Of a stretch of 64,000 nucleotides of DNA, positions 17,837 to 27,583 are shown in pieces. The DNA comes from Stappia sp. ES.058. Lineage in GTDB: Bacteria; Pseudomonadota; Alphaproteobacteria; Rhizobiales; Stappiaceae. The first letter of the stretch is position 1. The number at the start of each line of letters is the position of its first letter. The notes under the pieces were generated by a model. It did no database searches and was not told the DNA's origin. It saw only the letters and a program-made list of their open reading frames with translations. The position numbers and the translations under genes were made by a program. Location of the stretch: positions 1,364,001-1,428,000 of the forward strand of contig NZ_LT629784.1 in assembly GCF_900105595.1 (NCBI RefSeq), read 5' to 3'.

Positions 17837-17850
17837 TTGATCTGGATCAA
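17837..17850. promoter_or_regulatory. Perfect Fnr/NarR-type box upstream of narK1
   Basis: TTGATCTGGATCAA matches TTGAT-N4-ATCAA exactly and is a full palindrome. Its centre is about 92 bases before the narK1 start. A class II activator site at -41.5 would put transcription start near 17885, leaving a leader of about 50 bases. Confidence 0.8.
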
Positions 17851-17935
17851 CCTTTCCGGGCGGTTTGTCCCGCAGTTCTCTCCCCATGCCTGTCGCGGGT
17901 CAATGCGCGGGTACACAGGTTTGGAGAGACAGCTC

Positions 17936-19300
17936 ATGCACACACTCGACGGCGTCTCGCGTTCGGATCAGTACCGGGCCCTGGGACTCAGCACCTTCGC
18001 CTTCACGGTCTGCTTTGCGGTTTGGACGATCTTTTCGATCATCGGGGTACAGATCAAGCAGGACTTGGGACTGAATGACACGCAGTTCGGCCTGCTGGTC
18101 GCAACCCCGATCCTGACCGGCTCCGTGAGCCGGATTTTCCTCGGCGTCTGGACCGAGCAGTTCGGTGGTCGGATCATGTTCCCGCTGCAGATGCTGGTAA
18201 CGGCGGTAGCGGTGTGGTTGCTGACCAGCGTGCAGACCTATGAGGTCTTCCTTCTCGCAGCCCTCGGACTCGGGTTGGCCGGCGGGTCCTTCATCGTTGG
18301 CGTGGCCTATACCTCGCGCTGGTTCGACAAGGAGCATCAGGGAACCGCGCTCGGCATCTTCGGGGCCGGCAATGTGGGTGCTGCCGTAACCAATTTCGCA
18401 GCGCCGTTTCTGGTGGTCGCCCTCGGTTGGGAAGGGACCGCGCGGGTTTACGCCATCGTTCTCGCGGTTGTCGCGGTCCTCTTCTACCTGCTGGCCAAGA
18501 CCGACCCGGTCCAGGAACAGCGCAGGCGCACAGGCGCCCGTCCGGTGTCGGCCGGATCGATGCTCGAGCCGCTGAAGGACATTCAGGTCTGGCGCTTCGC
18601 CACCTATTATTTCTTCGTCTTCGGCGCCTTCGTTGCGCTCGCCAGTTTCCTGCCGCGTTACTATGTCGGCGCCTACGGGATGGCGCTGACCTCAGCGGGT
18701 GTCCTGGCGGGGCTCTACTCGCTTCCCGGCTCGGTCTTCCGCGCCCTTGGCGGATGGATGTCAGACAAGTGGGGGGCCCGGTTCGTCATGTATCTGACGT
18801 TCATCGGTTCGCTCGCGATCCTCTTCGTCATGAGCTACCCGCAGACGAGTTATGTCGTGCGAGGCATCACAGGGCCGATCGAGTTCAGCTTCGGGCTTTC
18901 CGTCAGCGTGTTTGTCACGATGACCGTCATTCTCGGTTTCCTGATGAGCCTCGGCAAGGCGGCGGTCTACAAGCATATCCCGGTCTACTACCCGCATCAC
19001 GTCGGCTCGGTCGGCGGTCTTGTGGGGATGATCGGTGGATTGGGCGGCTTCTTTCTGCCAATCGCCTTCGGCGTGCTGCTCGATCTCACCGGCGTCTGGA
19101 CGGCTCCGTTCATGCTGCTCTTCGTGATCGTCGCGATCTCGACCGTCTGGATGCACGTCGCCATCCGGCGCATGGAGCGCGCCCGTCATCCGGGTCTGGC
19201 TGAGGAGACCTTCCTGTCCGACGTGCCGCAAGAACCGCATCCCGCCCCGGAGCCGCGCCCGTCGCGTACGTCGCCCTCGGCCACCCAGCCGGCGGCATGA
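17936..19300 (+). CDS. narK1: NarK1-type nitrate transporter (MFS)
   Basis: 454 residues from the ATG at 17936, with GGAGAG eight bases ahead; longer in-frame starts give a non-family leader. About 12 helices with nitrate-porter signatures GGRIMFPLQM and a second-half GKAAVYKHIPVYYPHHVGSVGG. NarK1-type proteins are taken to be nitrate/proton symporters that start nitrate import. It is first in the nar operon behind the perfect Fnr box, with the second porter 71 bases downstream. The C-terminal tail is Pro-rich (PQEPHPAPEPRPSRTS). Confidence 0.85.
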   Translation: MHTLDGVSRSDQYRALGLSTFAFTVCFAVWTIFSIIGVQIKQDLGLNDTQFGLLVATPILTGSVSRIFLGVWTEQFGGRIMFPLQMLVTAVAVWLLTSVQTYEVFLLAALGLGLAGGSFIVGVAYTSRWFDKEHQGTALGIFGAGNVGAAVTNFAAPFLVVALGWEGTARVYAIVLAVVAVLFYLLAKTDPVQEQRRRTGARPVSAGSMLEPLKDIQVWRFATYYFFVFGAFVALASFLPRYYVGAYGMALTSAGVLAGLYSLPGSVFRALGGWMSDKWGARFVMYLTFIGSLAILFVMSYPQTSYVVRGITGPIEFSFGLSVSVFVTMTVILGFLMSLGKAAVYKHIPVYYPHHVGSVGGLVGMIGGLGGFFLPIAFGVLLDLTGVWTAPFMLLFVIVAISTVWMHVAIRRMERARHPGLAEETFLSDVPQEPHPAPEPRPSRTSPSATQPAA

Positions 19301-19371
19301 GTTGAAAGGCCGGCGGCCCGCCCGAAGCGGGAGGGCCGCCCTCGCAATCCGCGTCTCAAAGGACCTATTTC

Positions 19372-20769
19372 ATGGCGACTACAAACACGCATGCCGGGCG
19401 GAAAGGTCACACATTGACCGACTGGCGTCCCGAAGACGATGCTTTCTGGAACACCAGCGGTCATGGCATCGCGACCCGCAATCTCTGGATTTCCATTCCC
19501 AATCTGCTGCTGGCTTTTTCCGTCTGGATGGTCTGGTCGGTCGTCGTCGCCAAGCTTCCGGCGATCGGCTTCGATTATTCCACCGGTCAGTTGTTCTGGC
19601 TGGCGGCGCTGCCGGGTCTTTCGGGAGCGACGCTCAGGATCTTCTACAGCTTCATGATCCCGATCTTCGGCGGTCGCAAATGGACCGCAATCTCGACGGC
19701 GACGCTGCTTCTGCCGGCGCTCGGAATCGGCTTTGCCGTGCAGAACCCGGACACGCCCTATGCGATGTTCCTCGTCCTGGCGCTGATGTGCGGCTTCGGC
19801 GGCGGCAACTTCGCGTCCTCGATGGCCAACATCGCCTATTTCTACCCGAAGAAGACCAAGGGGAACGCGCTGGCGCTGAATGCCGGTCTCGGAAACCTGG
19901 GCGTCTCGGTGATGCAGTTCGTCGTGCCCATGGTTATCACCGCCAGCGTCTTCGGCGCGATCGGCGGCGAGCCGGTCACGCTTGAGGACGGCAGCCAGCT
20001 CTGGATCCAGAACGCAGGCTTCATCTGGGTGCCGTTTATCGTGCTCAGCGCCATCGCCGCATGGTTCGGGATGAACGATATCGCCGACGCCAAGGCCTCC
20101 TTCAGGGACCAGGCGGTGATCTTCAAGCGCTTCCACAACTGGGTGATGTGCATTCTCTACACCGGCACCTTCGGCAGCTTCATCGGCTATGCCGCCGGAT
20201 TCCCGCTGTTGATGAAGACGCAGTTTCCGGACGTGAACGTGCTGCAATATGCCTTCCTGGGGCCGCTGGTGGGTGCGCTCAGCCGCGCGGCGACCGGCTG
20301 GGTGTCCGACCGCTTCGGCGGAGGGCGCGTCACCTTTTGGACGTTCCTGGGCATGATCGTGGCCGTCTGGGGCGTCCTGCAGTTCCTGCCGACCGCGGCA
20401 AGCCCGGCCGGGAACTTCTGGGGGTTCTTCGCCTGCTTCATGGCGCTGTTCTTCCTGACCGGGGTCGGCAATGCGTCTACCTTCCAGATGATCCCGACGA
20501 TCATGCGCCGGGAGGTGCCGCGGCTGATGCCGGAGCTGGACGAGGCTGCGACCCTGAAGCAGTCCGAACGCGAAAGTGCGGCGATCATCGCCTTCACTTC
20601 GGCCATCGCCGCCTATGGGGCCTTCTTCATTCCCAAGGCCTACGGCACGTCGATTTCCATGACCGGCGCCCCCAACGGCGCGCTCTGGGGCTTCCTCGCC
20701 TTCTACGTGGTCTGCATCGCGATCACCTGGATTTTCTACAGCCGCAAGAACGCACCGGTGCCGTGCTGA
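19372..20769 (+). CDS. narK2: NarK2-type nitrate/nitrite antiporter (MFS)
   Basis: 465 residues with 12 helices. Opening WRPEDDAFWNTSGHGIATRNLWISIPNLLL is split around residues 18-47 and matches NarK2 proteins. The nitrate signature GFGGGNFASSMANIAYFYPKK is near residues 142-162. It is thought to exchange cytoplasmic nitrite for nitrate during respiration. In Paracoccus the two types are fused into one protein; here they are separate tandem genes feeding narG, which starts 60 bases later. Confidence 0.87.
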   Translation: MATTNTHAGRKGHTLTDWRPEDDAFWNTSGHGIATRNLWISIPNLLLAFSVWMVWSVVVAKLPAIGFDYSTGQLFWLAALPGLSGATLRIFYSFMIPIFGGRKWTAISTATLLLPALGIGFAVQNPDTPYAMFLVLALMCGFGGGNFASSMANIAYFYPKKTKGNALALNAGLGNLGVSVMQFVVPMVITASVFGAIGGEPVTLEDGSQLWIQNAGFIWVPFIVLSAIAAWFGMNDIADAKASFRDQAVIFKRFHNWVMCILYTGTFGSFIGYAAGFPLLMKTQFPDVNVLQYAFLGPLVGALSRAATGWVSDRFGGGRVTFWTFLGMIVAVWGVLQFLPTAASPAGNFWGFFACFMALFFLTGVGNASTFQMIPTIMRREVPRLMPELDEAATLKQSERESAAIIAFTSAIAAYGAFFIPKAYGTSISMTGAPNGALWGFLAFYVVCIAITWIFYSRKNAPVPC

Positions 20770-20829
20770 CCCATCCACGCACCCGGTCGCGCGGTCCGCG
20801 CGCGACGGGGAGCCACAGGAGATGACGAT

Positions 20830-23800
20830 ATGAGCCACTTGCTCGACAGACTGAACTTCCTGACGCCCAAGCAGTTGGAAACCTTCTCGAACGGTCACGG
20901 TCAGGTCACCCGCGAAAACCGCGACTGGGAGGACACCTACCGGAACCGCTGGCGGCACGACAAGATCGTGCGCTCGACCCATGGCGTGAACTGCACGGGA
21001 TCGTGTTCCTGGAAGATCTATGTGAAATCCGGCATCGTGACCTGGGAGACCCAGCAGACCGACTATCCGCGCACCCGGCCCGACCTGCCGAACCACGAAC
21101 CTCGCGGCTGTGCGCGCGGTGCGTCCTACAGCTGGTATCTCTACAGCGCGAACCGGGTGAAGAACCCTCTGGTGCGCGGTCGGCTGATGAAGGTCTGGCG
21201 CGAACTGCGTGAGACCCTCAGCCCGATCGAGGCCTGGACCAGGCTGCAAAACGATCCGGTTTTGCGCGCCTCCTATGTCGAGACACGCGGCAAGGGCGGG
21301 TTCGTCCGCGCGACATGGGACGAGGCGACGGAAATCGTTGCCGCCGCCAATGCCTATACCGCCAAGACCTATGGACCCGATCGCGTCTTCGGGTTTTCGC
21401 CGATCCCGGCCATGTCGATGGTCAGCTATGCGGCCGGTTCGCGGTACCTGAGCCTGCTCGGCGGCGTCTGCATGAGCTTTTATGACTGGTACTGCGACCT
21501 GCCGCCGGCAAGTCCGATGACCTGGGGCGAGCAGACGGACGTTCCCGAAAGCGCCGACTGGTACAACGCCGGCTACCTGTTGCTCTGGGGCTCGAATGTG
21601 CCGCAGACGCGCACGCCCGACGCGCATTTCTATACCGAGGCGCGCTACAAGGGCACTAAATCCGCGGTCATCTGTCCCGATTACTCCGAGGCCGCGAAGT
21701 TCGGCGACGTCTGGCTGAATGCCAAGCAGGGCACGGACGCAGCCCTTGCCATGGCCTTTGGTCACGTGATCCTGCGCGAGTTTCATCTTGATCGGCAGGC
21801 GGAGTATTTCGAGGAGTATTGCCGCAAGTATTCCGACTTCCCGATGCTGGTCCGGCTCGACGAGACAGACGGCAGGGTGGTCCCCGGCCGCTTCCTGCGC
21901 GCCGACGACCTCGACGGCAAGCTTGGCGAAGCCAACAATCCGGAATGGAAAACCGTCGCTTACGACGAGGTGTCGAGCGGCTTCGTCGCCCCGAACGGGT
22001 CCATCGGATACCGCTGGGGCGAAGATGGCGAGTGGAATCTCGAGGAACGCGCCAGCAAGGCCGACACGAAGCTGAAGATGAGCCTCGTGCTTGAGGAAGA
22101 TCACGACGACGTTGTCGGCGTGGACTTTCCCTATTTCGGCGGCGAGTCCTTCGGCCAGTTCCAGACCGACGCCGATCATCCCAAGGTTTTGACAAGAAAC
22201 ATTCCGGTCAAGCGCGTGCGCACGCCCGACGGCGAGATCGCGGTTGCGACCGTGTTCGACCTGTTTTGCGCCAACTACGGCCTGGATCGCGGGCTCGGCG
22301 GCGACTGGGTGACCAGCGATTTTGCCGACGAGATGCCCGGTACGCCGGCCTGGGCGCAAAAGATCACGGGCGTTTCCGCCGACAAGATCATCCATGTCGC
22401 GCGCGAGTTCGCGCGAAACGCGGAGAAGACCAACGGCAAGTCGATGATCATCATCGGTGCTGCGATGAACCACTGGTTCCACATGGACATGAACTATCGT
22501 GGCGTCATCAACATGCTGGTGATGTGCGGCTGCGTCGGGCAGTCCGGCGGTGGCTGGGCCCACTACGTGGGGCAGGAGAAGCTTCGTCCGCAAACGGGCT
22601 GGCAGCCGCTCGCCTTCGCGCTCGACTGGAACCGTCCGCCACGGCACATGAACTCGACCAGCGCGTGGTACGCGCATACCGATCAATGGCGCTACGAGAC
22701 ATTGGCCGCGTCCGAAATCCTCTCGCCGACCGCGCCCGAGGGCGACTGGGATGCAAGCCTGATCGACTACAACATCCGCGCCGAGCGCATGGGATGGCTG
22801 CCATCCGCGCCGCAGCTCAAGACCAATCCGCTGGAGGTCGCAAAGGCCGCGAAGGCGGCGGGCAAGGACGTTCCCGCCTATGTCGCCGAGCAGCTCAAGT
22901 CGGGCGATCTGGAGATGTCGTGCCACGATCCGGACGATCCGGCGAACTGGCCGCGCAACCTGTTCGTCTGGCGCTCCAACCTCCTGGGATCCTCCGGCAA
23001 GGGGCATGAGTATTTCCTCAAGCACCTTCTCGGCACCGATCACGGCGTGATGGGCAAGGATCTGGGCGAGGAAGGGCGCCAGCTTCCAAGGGAGGCGAAA
23101 TGGCACAAGGAGGGGCCGCGCGGAAAGCTCGACCTTCTGGTGACCATCGATTTCCGCATGTCCACCACCTGCGTCTATTCCGACATCGTCCTGCCGACGG
23201 CCAGTTGGTACGAGAAGGACGACATGAACACCTCGGACATGCATCCGTTCATCCATCCGCTGCAGGCGGCGGTGGATCCGGCCTACGAGAGCAAGTCCGA
23301 CTGGGAGATCTTCAAGTCCATCGCCCGCAAGGTGCAGGACGTCGCGCCGGAAATCCTCGGCAAGGAAACCGACATCGTCGCGCTTCCGATCCTGCACGAC
23401 ACGCCGGCCGAGATCGCGCAGGACCAGGTCCGGGACTGGAAGAAGGGTGAATGCGAGCTGATCCCGGGCAAGACGGCCCCGAATTTCATTGCCGTCGAAC
23501 GCGACTACACGGCGATCTACGACCGGTTCGTCGCGCTTGGCCCGCTCATGGACAAGCTCGGAAACGGCGGCAAGGGCATCAGTTGGAATACCCAGAGCGA
23601 GATCGACAATCTCTCCGCCATGAACGGCGTGCACACGAAAGGATCGGCAGCCGGTCGGCCGAAGATCGAAACGGCCATCGACGCCTGCGAGGTGATCCTC
23701 ATGCTGGCGCCGGAAACCAACGGCGAGGTTGCGGTCAAGGCATGGCAGGCGCTGGAAAAGGCCACCGGACGTGCGCACACGCATCTGGCGGATGGCGAAC

Positions 23801-24570
23801 ATCACAACAAGATCCGCTTCAACGACATCGCAGCCCAGCCGCGCAAGATCATCTCGTCGCCGACCTGGTCGGGCATCGAAAGCGAGAAGGTCAGCTACAA
23901 CGCCGGCTACACCAACGTGCACGAGCTTATTCCCTGGCGCACGCTGACCGGGCGTCAGCAGCTTTATCAGGACCATCTGTGGATGCGCGCGTTCGGGGAG
24001 GGCTTCATGTCCTATCGCCCGCCTGTCGACCTCAAGACGGTGGGGGCGGAGATCAATGCCGAAGCGCGCGACGGCGCTGCACACGTGGTGCTGAACTTCA
24101 TCACGCCGCACCAGAAGTGGGGCATCCACTCCACCTACACCGACAACCTGCTGATGCTGACCCTCAACCGTGGAGGTCCGGTGATCTGGATTTCCGAGAA
24201 CGACGCGAGGATCGCGGGGATCGTCGATAACGACTGGGTGGAACTCTACAACGTCAACGGGGCGCTGACCGCGCGGGCCGTGGTGTCCCAGCGGATCAAG
24301 GACGGCACCACGTTCATGTATCACGCCCAGGAAAAGATCGTGAACACACCCGGGTCCGAGAAGACCGGCAAGCGCGGCGGGATCCACAACTCCGTCACGC
24401 GCACGGTGCTCAAGCCGACGCACATGATCGGCGGCTACGCCCAGCAATCCTACGGGTTCAACTACTACGGGACCGTCGGATCGAACAGGGACGAATTCGT
24501 CATCGTCCGCAAGATGCAGAACGTCGACTGGCTCGACGGCGAAGCGACCGCAAAGGAGGCCGCAGAATGA
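20830..24570 (+). CDS. narG: Respiratory nitrate reductase alpha subunit NarG
   Basis: 1246 residues, the normal NarG length. The FS0 cluster ligands are His51, Cys55, Cys59 and Cys94. SFYDWYCDLPPAS (residues 216-228) supplies the Asp ligand to molybdenum. It reduces nitrate to nitrite at a bis-MGD centre on the cytoplasmic side of the membrane-bound NarGHI complex; no Tat signal is present, as expected. An ATGA overlap joins it to narH. AGGAGATGACGAT ahead of the start is a good ribosome site. Confidence 0.97.
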   Translation: MSHLLDRLNFLTPKQLETFSNGHGQVTRENRDWEDTYRNRWRHDKIVRSTHGVNCTGSCSWKIYVKSGIVTWETQQTDYPRTRPDLPNHEPRGCARGASYSWYLYSANRVKNPLVRGRLMKVWRELRETLSPIEAWTRLQNDPVLRASYVETRGKGGFVRATWDEATEIVAAANAYTAKTYGPDRVFGFSPIPAMSMVSYAAGSRYLSLLGGVCMSFYDWYCDLPPASPMTWGEQTDVPESADWYNAGYLLLWGSNVPQTRTPDAHFYTEARYKGTKSAVICPDYSEAAKFGDVWLNAKQGTDAALAMAFGHVILREFHLDRQAEYFEEYCRKYSDFPMLVRLDETDGRVVPGRFLRADDLDGKLGEANNPEWKTVAYDEVSSGFVAPNGSIGYRWGEDGEWNLEERASKADTKLKMSLVLEEDHDDVVGVDFPYFGGESFGQFQTDADHPKVLTRNIPVKRVRTPDGEIAVATVFDLFCANYGLDRGLGGDWVTSDFADEMPGTPAWAQKITGVSADKIIHVAREFARNAEKTNGKSMIIIGAAMNHWFHMDMNYRGVINMLVMCGCVGQSGGGWAHYVGQEKLRPQTGWQPLAFALDWNRPPRHMNSTSAWYAHTDQWRYETLAASEILSPTAPEGDWDASLIDYNIRAERMGWLPSAPQLKTNPLEVAKAAKAAGKDVPAYVAEQLKSGDLEMSCHDPDDPANWPRNLFVWRSNLLGSSGKGHEYFLKHLLGTDHGVMGKDLGEEGRQLPREAKWHKEGPRGKLDLLVTIDFRMSTTCVYSDIVLPTASWYEKDDMNTSDMHPFIHPLQAAVDPAYESKSDWEIFKSIARKVQDVAPEILGKETDIVALPILHDTPAEIAQDQVRDWKKGECELIPGKTAPNFIAVERDYTAIYDRFVALGPLMDKLGNGGKGISWNTQSEIDNLSAMNGVHTKGSAAGRPKIETAIDACEVILMLAPETNGEVAVKAWQALEKATGRAHTHLADGEHHNKIRFNDIAAQPRKIISSPTWSGIESEKVSYNAGYTNVHELIPWRTLTGRQQLYQDHLWMRAFGEGFMSYRPPVDLKTVGAEINAEARDGAAHVVLNFITPHQKWGIHSTYTDNLLMLTLNRGGPVIWISENDARIAGIVDNDWVELYNVNGALTARAVVSQRIKDGTTFMYHAQEKIVNTPGSEKTGKRGGIHNSVTRTVLKPTHMIGGYAQQSYGFNYYGTVGSNRDEFVIVRKMQNVDWLDGEATAKEAAE

Positions 24571-26090
24571 GAATCCGCGCACAAATCGGCATGGTGCTGA
24601 ACCTCGACAAGTGTATCGGCTGCCACACCTGCTCGGTCACCTGCAAGAACGTCTGGACCAGCCGCGACGGTGTCGAATACGCCTGGTTCAACAACGTGGA
24701 AACCAAGCCCGGCACCGGCTATCCGACCGACTGGGAAAACCAGGCGCGCTGGAAAGGCGGCTGGGAGCGCACGAAATCCGGCAAGCTCCAGCCGAAGCAG
24801 GGGGCGAAATGGCGGATCCTGGCGAACATCTTTGCCAATCCCAACATGCCGGAAATCGACGACTACTACGAGCCGTTCGACTTCGACTACGACCATCTGA
24901 AATCGGCTCCGGAGATGGAGGCGTTCCCGACGGCGCGTCCCCGCTCCAGGATCACCGGCGAACGGATGGAGAAGATCGAGAAGGGGCCGAACTGGGAGGA
25001 GATCCTGGGCGGGGAGTTCTCCAAGCGCTCGCAGGACTATAATTTCGAGGGTATCCAGAAGGAGATCTACGGGGAATACGAGAACACCTTCATGATGTAT
25101 CTCCCCCGTCTGTGCGAGCACTGCCTCAATCCGACCTGCGTCTCGTCATGTCCCTCGGGTGCGATCTACAAGCGCGAGGAAGACGGGATCGTCCTGATCG
25201 ATCAGGAGAAATGCCGCGGCTGGCGGATGTGCGTCTCCGGCTGTCCCTACAAGAAGATCTATTACAACTGGTCCACCGGAAAGTCGGAAAAGTGCACGCT
25301 GTGCTATCCGCGCATCGAAAGCGGAAATCCCACGGTTTGCTCCGAGACCTGCGTCGGACGGATCCGCTATCTCGGCGTGATGCTCTATGACGCCGACAAG
25401 ATCGAGGAAGCGGCAAACGCCCCGGAGACGACGGATCTCTACGATGCCCAGCTTGGCGTCTTCCTCGATCCGAACGATCCGGCGATCATCGAGGCCGCGC
25501 GCGCCGACGGCATTCCCGAGGACTGGATCAAGGCCGCGCGGGAAAGCCCGATCTGGAAGATGGCGATGGAGTGGAAGGTCGCCTTTCCGCTGCATCCCGA
25601 ATACCGGACGCTGCCGATGGTCTGGTACATCCCGCCGCTCAGTCCCATCCAGAATGCCGCGGAAGCGGGCGCCATCGGGATGGACGGCGACATGCCGGAC
25701 GTCCGCAATCTGCGCATCCCCCTGCGGTATCTCGCCAACATGCTCACGGCGGGCGACGAGGCACCGGTGGCAACCGCTCTGGAACGCATGCTTGCGATGC
25801 GCTCCTACATGCGCGCCAAGACGGTGGACGGCGTCAACGACGAGGCGGTCGCCGCTCGGGTCGGCCTGACGGGGGCGATGATCGAGGACATGTACAAGAT
25901 CATGGCCCTTGCGGACTACGAGGATCGCTTCGTGATCCCGACCACCCACCGCGAACAGGTCGAGGACGCCTACGACCTCAAGGGCGGCTGCGGCTTCACC
26001 GACGGCAATGGATGTTCTACCGGCATCTCCAAGGGATCGCTGTTCGGCGGCTCCAAGAAGCCGCTGAAGATGCCCAAGGAGGTGATGTGA
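24567..26090 (+). CDS. narH: Respiratory nitrate reductase beta subunit NarH
   Basis: 507 residues of ferredoxin-type electron-transfer protein. The first cluster uses Cys16, 19, 22 and 26; two further groups start at LCEHCLNPTCVSSCP and CRGWRMCVSGCPY. The Trp in the latter replaces a Cys and makes the known 3Fe-4S centre. It carries electrons from NarI haem to NarG. It begins inside the narG stop and ends at a one-base overlap with narJ. Confidence 0.97.
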   Translation: MRIRAQIGMVLNLDKCIGCHTCSVTCKNVWTSRDGVEYAWFNNVETKPGTGYPTDWENQARWKGGWERTKSGKLQPKQGAKWRILANIFANPNMPEIDDYYEPFDFDYDHLKSAPEMEAFPTARPRSRITGERMEKIEKGPNWEEILGGEFSKRSQDYNFEGIQKEIYGEYENTFMMYLPRLCEHCLNPTCVSSCPSGAIYKREEDGIVLIDQEKCRGWRMCVSGCPYKKIYYNWSTGKSEKCTLCYPRIESGNPTVCSETCVGRIRYLGVMLYDADKIEEAANAPETTDLYDAQLGVFLDPNDPAIIEAARADGIPEDWIKAARESPIWKMAMEWKVAFPLHPEYRTLPMVWYIPPLSPIQNAAEAGAIGMDGDMPDVRNLRIPLRYLANMLTAGDEAPVATALERMLAMRSYMRAKTVDGVNDEAVAARVGLTGAMIEDMYKIMALADYEDRFVIPTTHREQVEDAYDLKGGCGFTDGNGCSTGISKGSLFGGSKKPLKMPKEVM

Positions 26091-26794
26091 TGGACCGCAC
26101 CCTGAAAGCGATATCCCTGATCCTCAGCTATCCGACGCGGGCCTTGCAGATGGACATCCCGGAAATCGCGGCTGTCGTGGCGTCCGATTCCCGCCTGACG
26201 GCGGCGGCTCGCCGGGACCTGCGCCCGCTTCTGGAAGATCTCGGCTCAGGCGACATCTACGAACTCGAGGAGCGCTATGTAATGCTCTTCGACCGGTCGC
26301 GCACCCTGTCTCTCAACCTGTTCGAACATGTCCACGGCGAGAGCCGCGACCGGGGCGGAGCAATGGTCAGCCTGCTGGAGACCTACCGGGACGGCGGCTT
26401 CGAACCGGCGACCTGCGAGCTCCCGGATCATCTGCCCGTCCTGCTGGAATTCCTGGCGACACGGCCGTTTGCGGACACGCAGGCCATTCTGGCCGATGCC
26501 GCGCACATCCTGGAGGCCCTGAATGCGCGTCTCTCGCGGCGGGAAAGCGTCTATGCGGCGGTTTTCAATGCGCTGCTGCAGTTGAGCGGTGACAGGGCGG
26601 ATAGGGCCGCCGTCGCCGAACTGCTGGAGCAACCCGAGGTCGATCCTGACGACCTGGAGGCGCTGGACGAGGTCTGGGAGGAAAGCGAAGTGCGTTTCGG
26701 ACCCGACCCCGATGCCGGATGCCCGCAGGTGCGCGACATGCTTGCGCGAATGGATACGCCGGCCGGAGACGCGTCCCGGCACGCGGGCGAATAG
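26090..26794 (+). CDS. narJ: Nitrate reductase assembly chaperone NarJ
   Basis: 234 residues, NarJ/TorD-like all-helical chaperone. It has the motifs LSYPT near the start, LEERYVMLFDRSRTLSLNLFEHVHGESRDRG (around 57-87) and a Glu/Asp-rich C terminus. It inserts the molybdenum cofactor into apo-NarG before membrane attachment. GGAGG precedes the start, which shares one base with the narH stop (TGATG). Confidence 0.93.
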   Translation: MDRTLKAISLILSYPTRALQMDIPEIAAVVASDSRLTAAARRDLRPLLEDLGSGDIYELEERYVMLFDRSRTLSLNLFEHVHGESRDRGGAMVSLLETYRDGGFEPATCELPDHLPVLLEFLATRPFADTQAILADAAHILEALNARLSRRESVYAAVFNALLQLSGDRADRAAVAELLEQPEVDPDDLEALDEVWEESEVRFGPDPDAGCPQVRDMLARMDTPAGDASRHAGE

Positions 26795-26807
26795 GGAGAT
26801 CAAGCAC

Positions 26808-27578
26808 ATGTTTGGAAATTTCGACATCGACTACTTCATCTTCGGGATCATGCCCTATGTCGCTTTGACCGTGCTGATCGTCGGGTCGATCGCGCGTTAT
26901 GAACGCGATCCCTTCACCTGGAAATCGTCGTCCAGCCAGCTGCTGCGGCACAAGCAGCTGTTTTGGGGTTCCGTGCTGTTTCATGTGGGCATCATCGTCG
27001 TGTTCTTCGGTCATCTCGTCGGGCTGTTCACGCCGATCTGGGTGCTGGATGCGCTGGGCGTTCCCTATGCGCTCAAGCAATGGCTGGCGGTTTTGATCGG
27101 CGGGATCGCCGGCGTGTTCGCGCTCATCGGCGCATCGATGCTGATCCATCGCAGGGTCACCGACCCGCGCATCTGGCAAACCACCAGTTTTGCCGACATC
27201 GGCATTCTGGTGTTGATCTGGCTGCAGCTGTTCATTGGTCTCGGGACGATCTTCCTGACGCTTCAGCACATGGACGGATCCGAGATGGTTCGCTTCATGA
27301 CCTGGTCCCAGAGCGTGGTGATGCTCAATCTGAATGCCTGGGCGATGGTCGTCGACGTGCACTGGCTCTACAAGACCCACATCTTCCTCGGCCTTTTGAT
27401 CACCATCCTGTTTCCGTTCACGCGACTGGTGCACATCTTCTCCGGCTTCGCGGCGCCAGTTCGCTACCTGCTTGCACGGCCGGGTTACCAGATCGTCCGC
27501 TCGCGCCGGCAGACACCATTGCCGCCGCGGTCGTCCGGGCAGGCACCCCGTTCCACACCCACGACGCCAGCGGAGTGA
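26808..27578 (+). CDS. narI: Respiratory nitrate reductase gamma subunit NarI (cytochrome b)
   Basis: 256 residues with five helices. Four haem-ligand histidines are visible at 59 and 69 and at 191 and 209; the 18-residue spacing of the last pair matches E. coli NarI. It takes electrons from quinol at the periplasmic side and anchors NarGH. The C terminus is extended by a basic and Pro-rich tail. The next gene starts six bases after the stop. Confidence 0.95.
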   Translation: MFGNFDIDYFIFGIMPYVALTVLIVGSIARYERDPFTWKSSSSQLLRHKQLFWGSVLFHVGIIVVFFGHLVGLFTPIWVLDALGVPYALKQWLAVLIGGIAGVFALIGASMLIHRRVTDPRIWQTTSFADIGILVLIWLQLFIGLGTIFLTLQHMDGSEMVRFMTWSQSVVMLNLNAWAMVVDVHWLYKTHIFLGLLITILFPFTRLVHIFSGFAAPVRYLLARPGYQIVRSRRQTPLPPRSSGQAPRSTPTTPAE

Positions 27579-27583
27579 GACCC

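Noticed and set aside
19186..24582. Uninterrupted minus-strand reading frame of 1798 codons antisense to narK1, narK2 and narG
   Set aside because: It mirrors the codon bias of three firmly identified GC-rich genes; its translation is Arg/His/Asp-rich with no known domain and no ribosome site.
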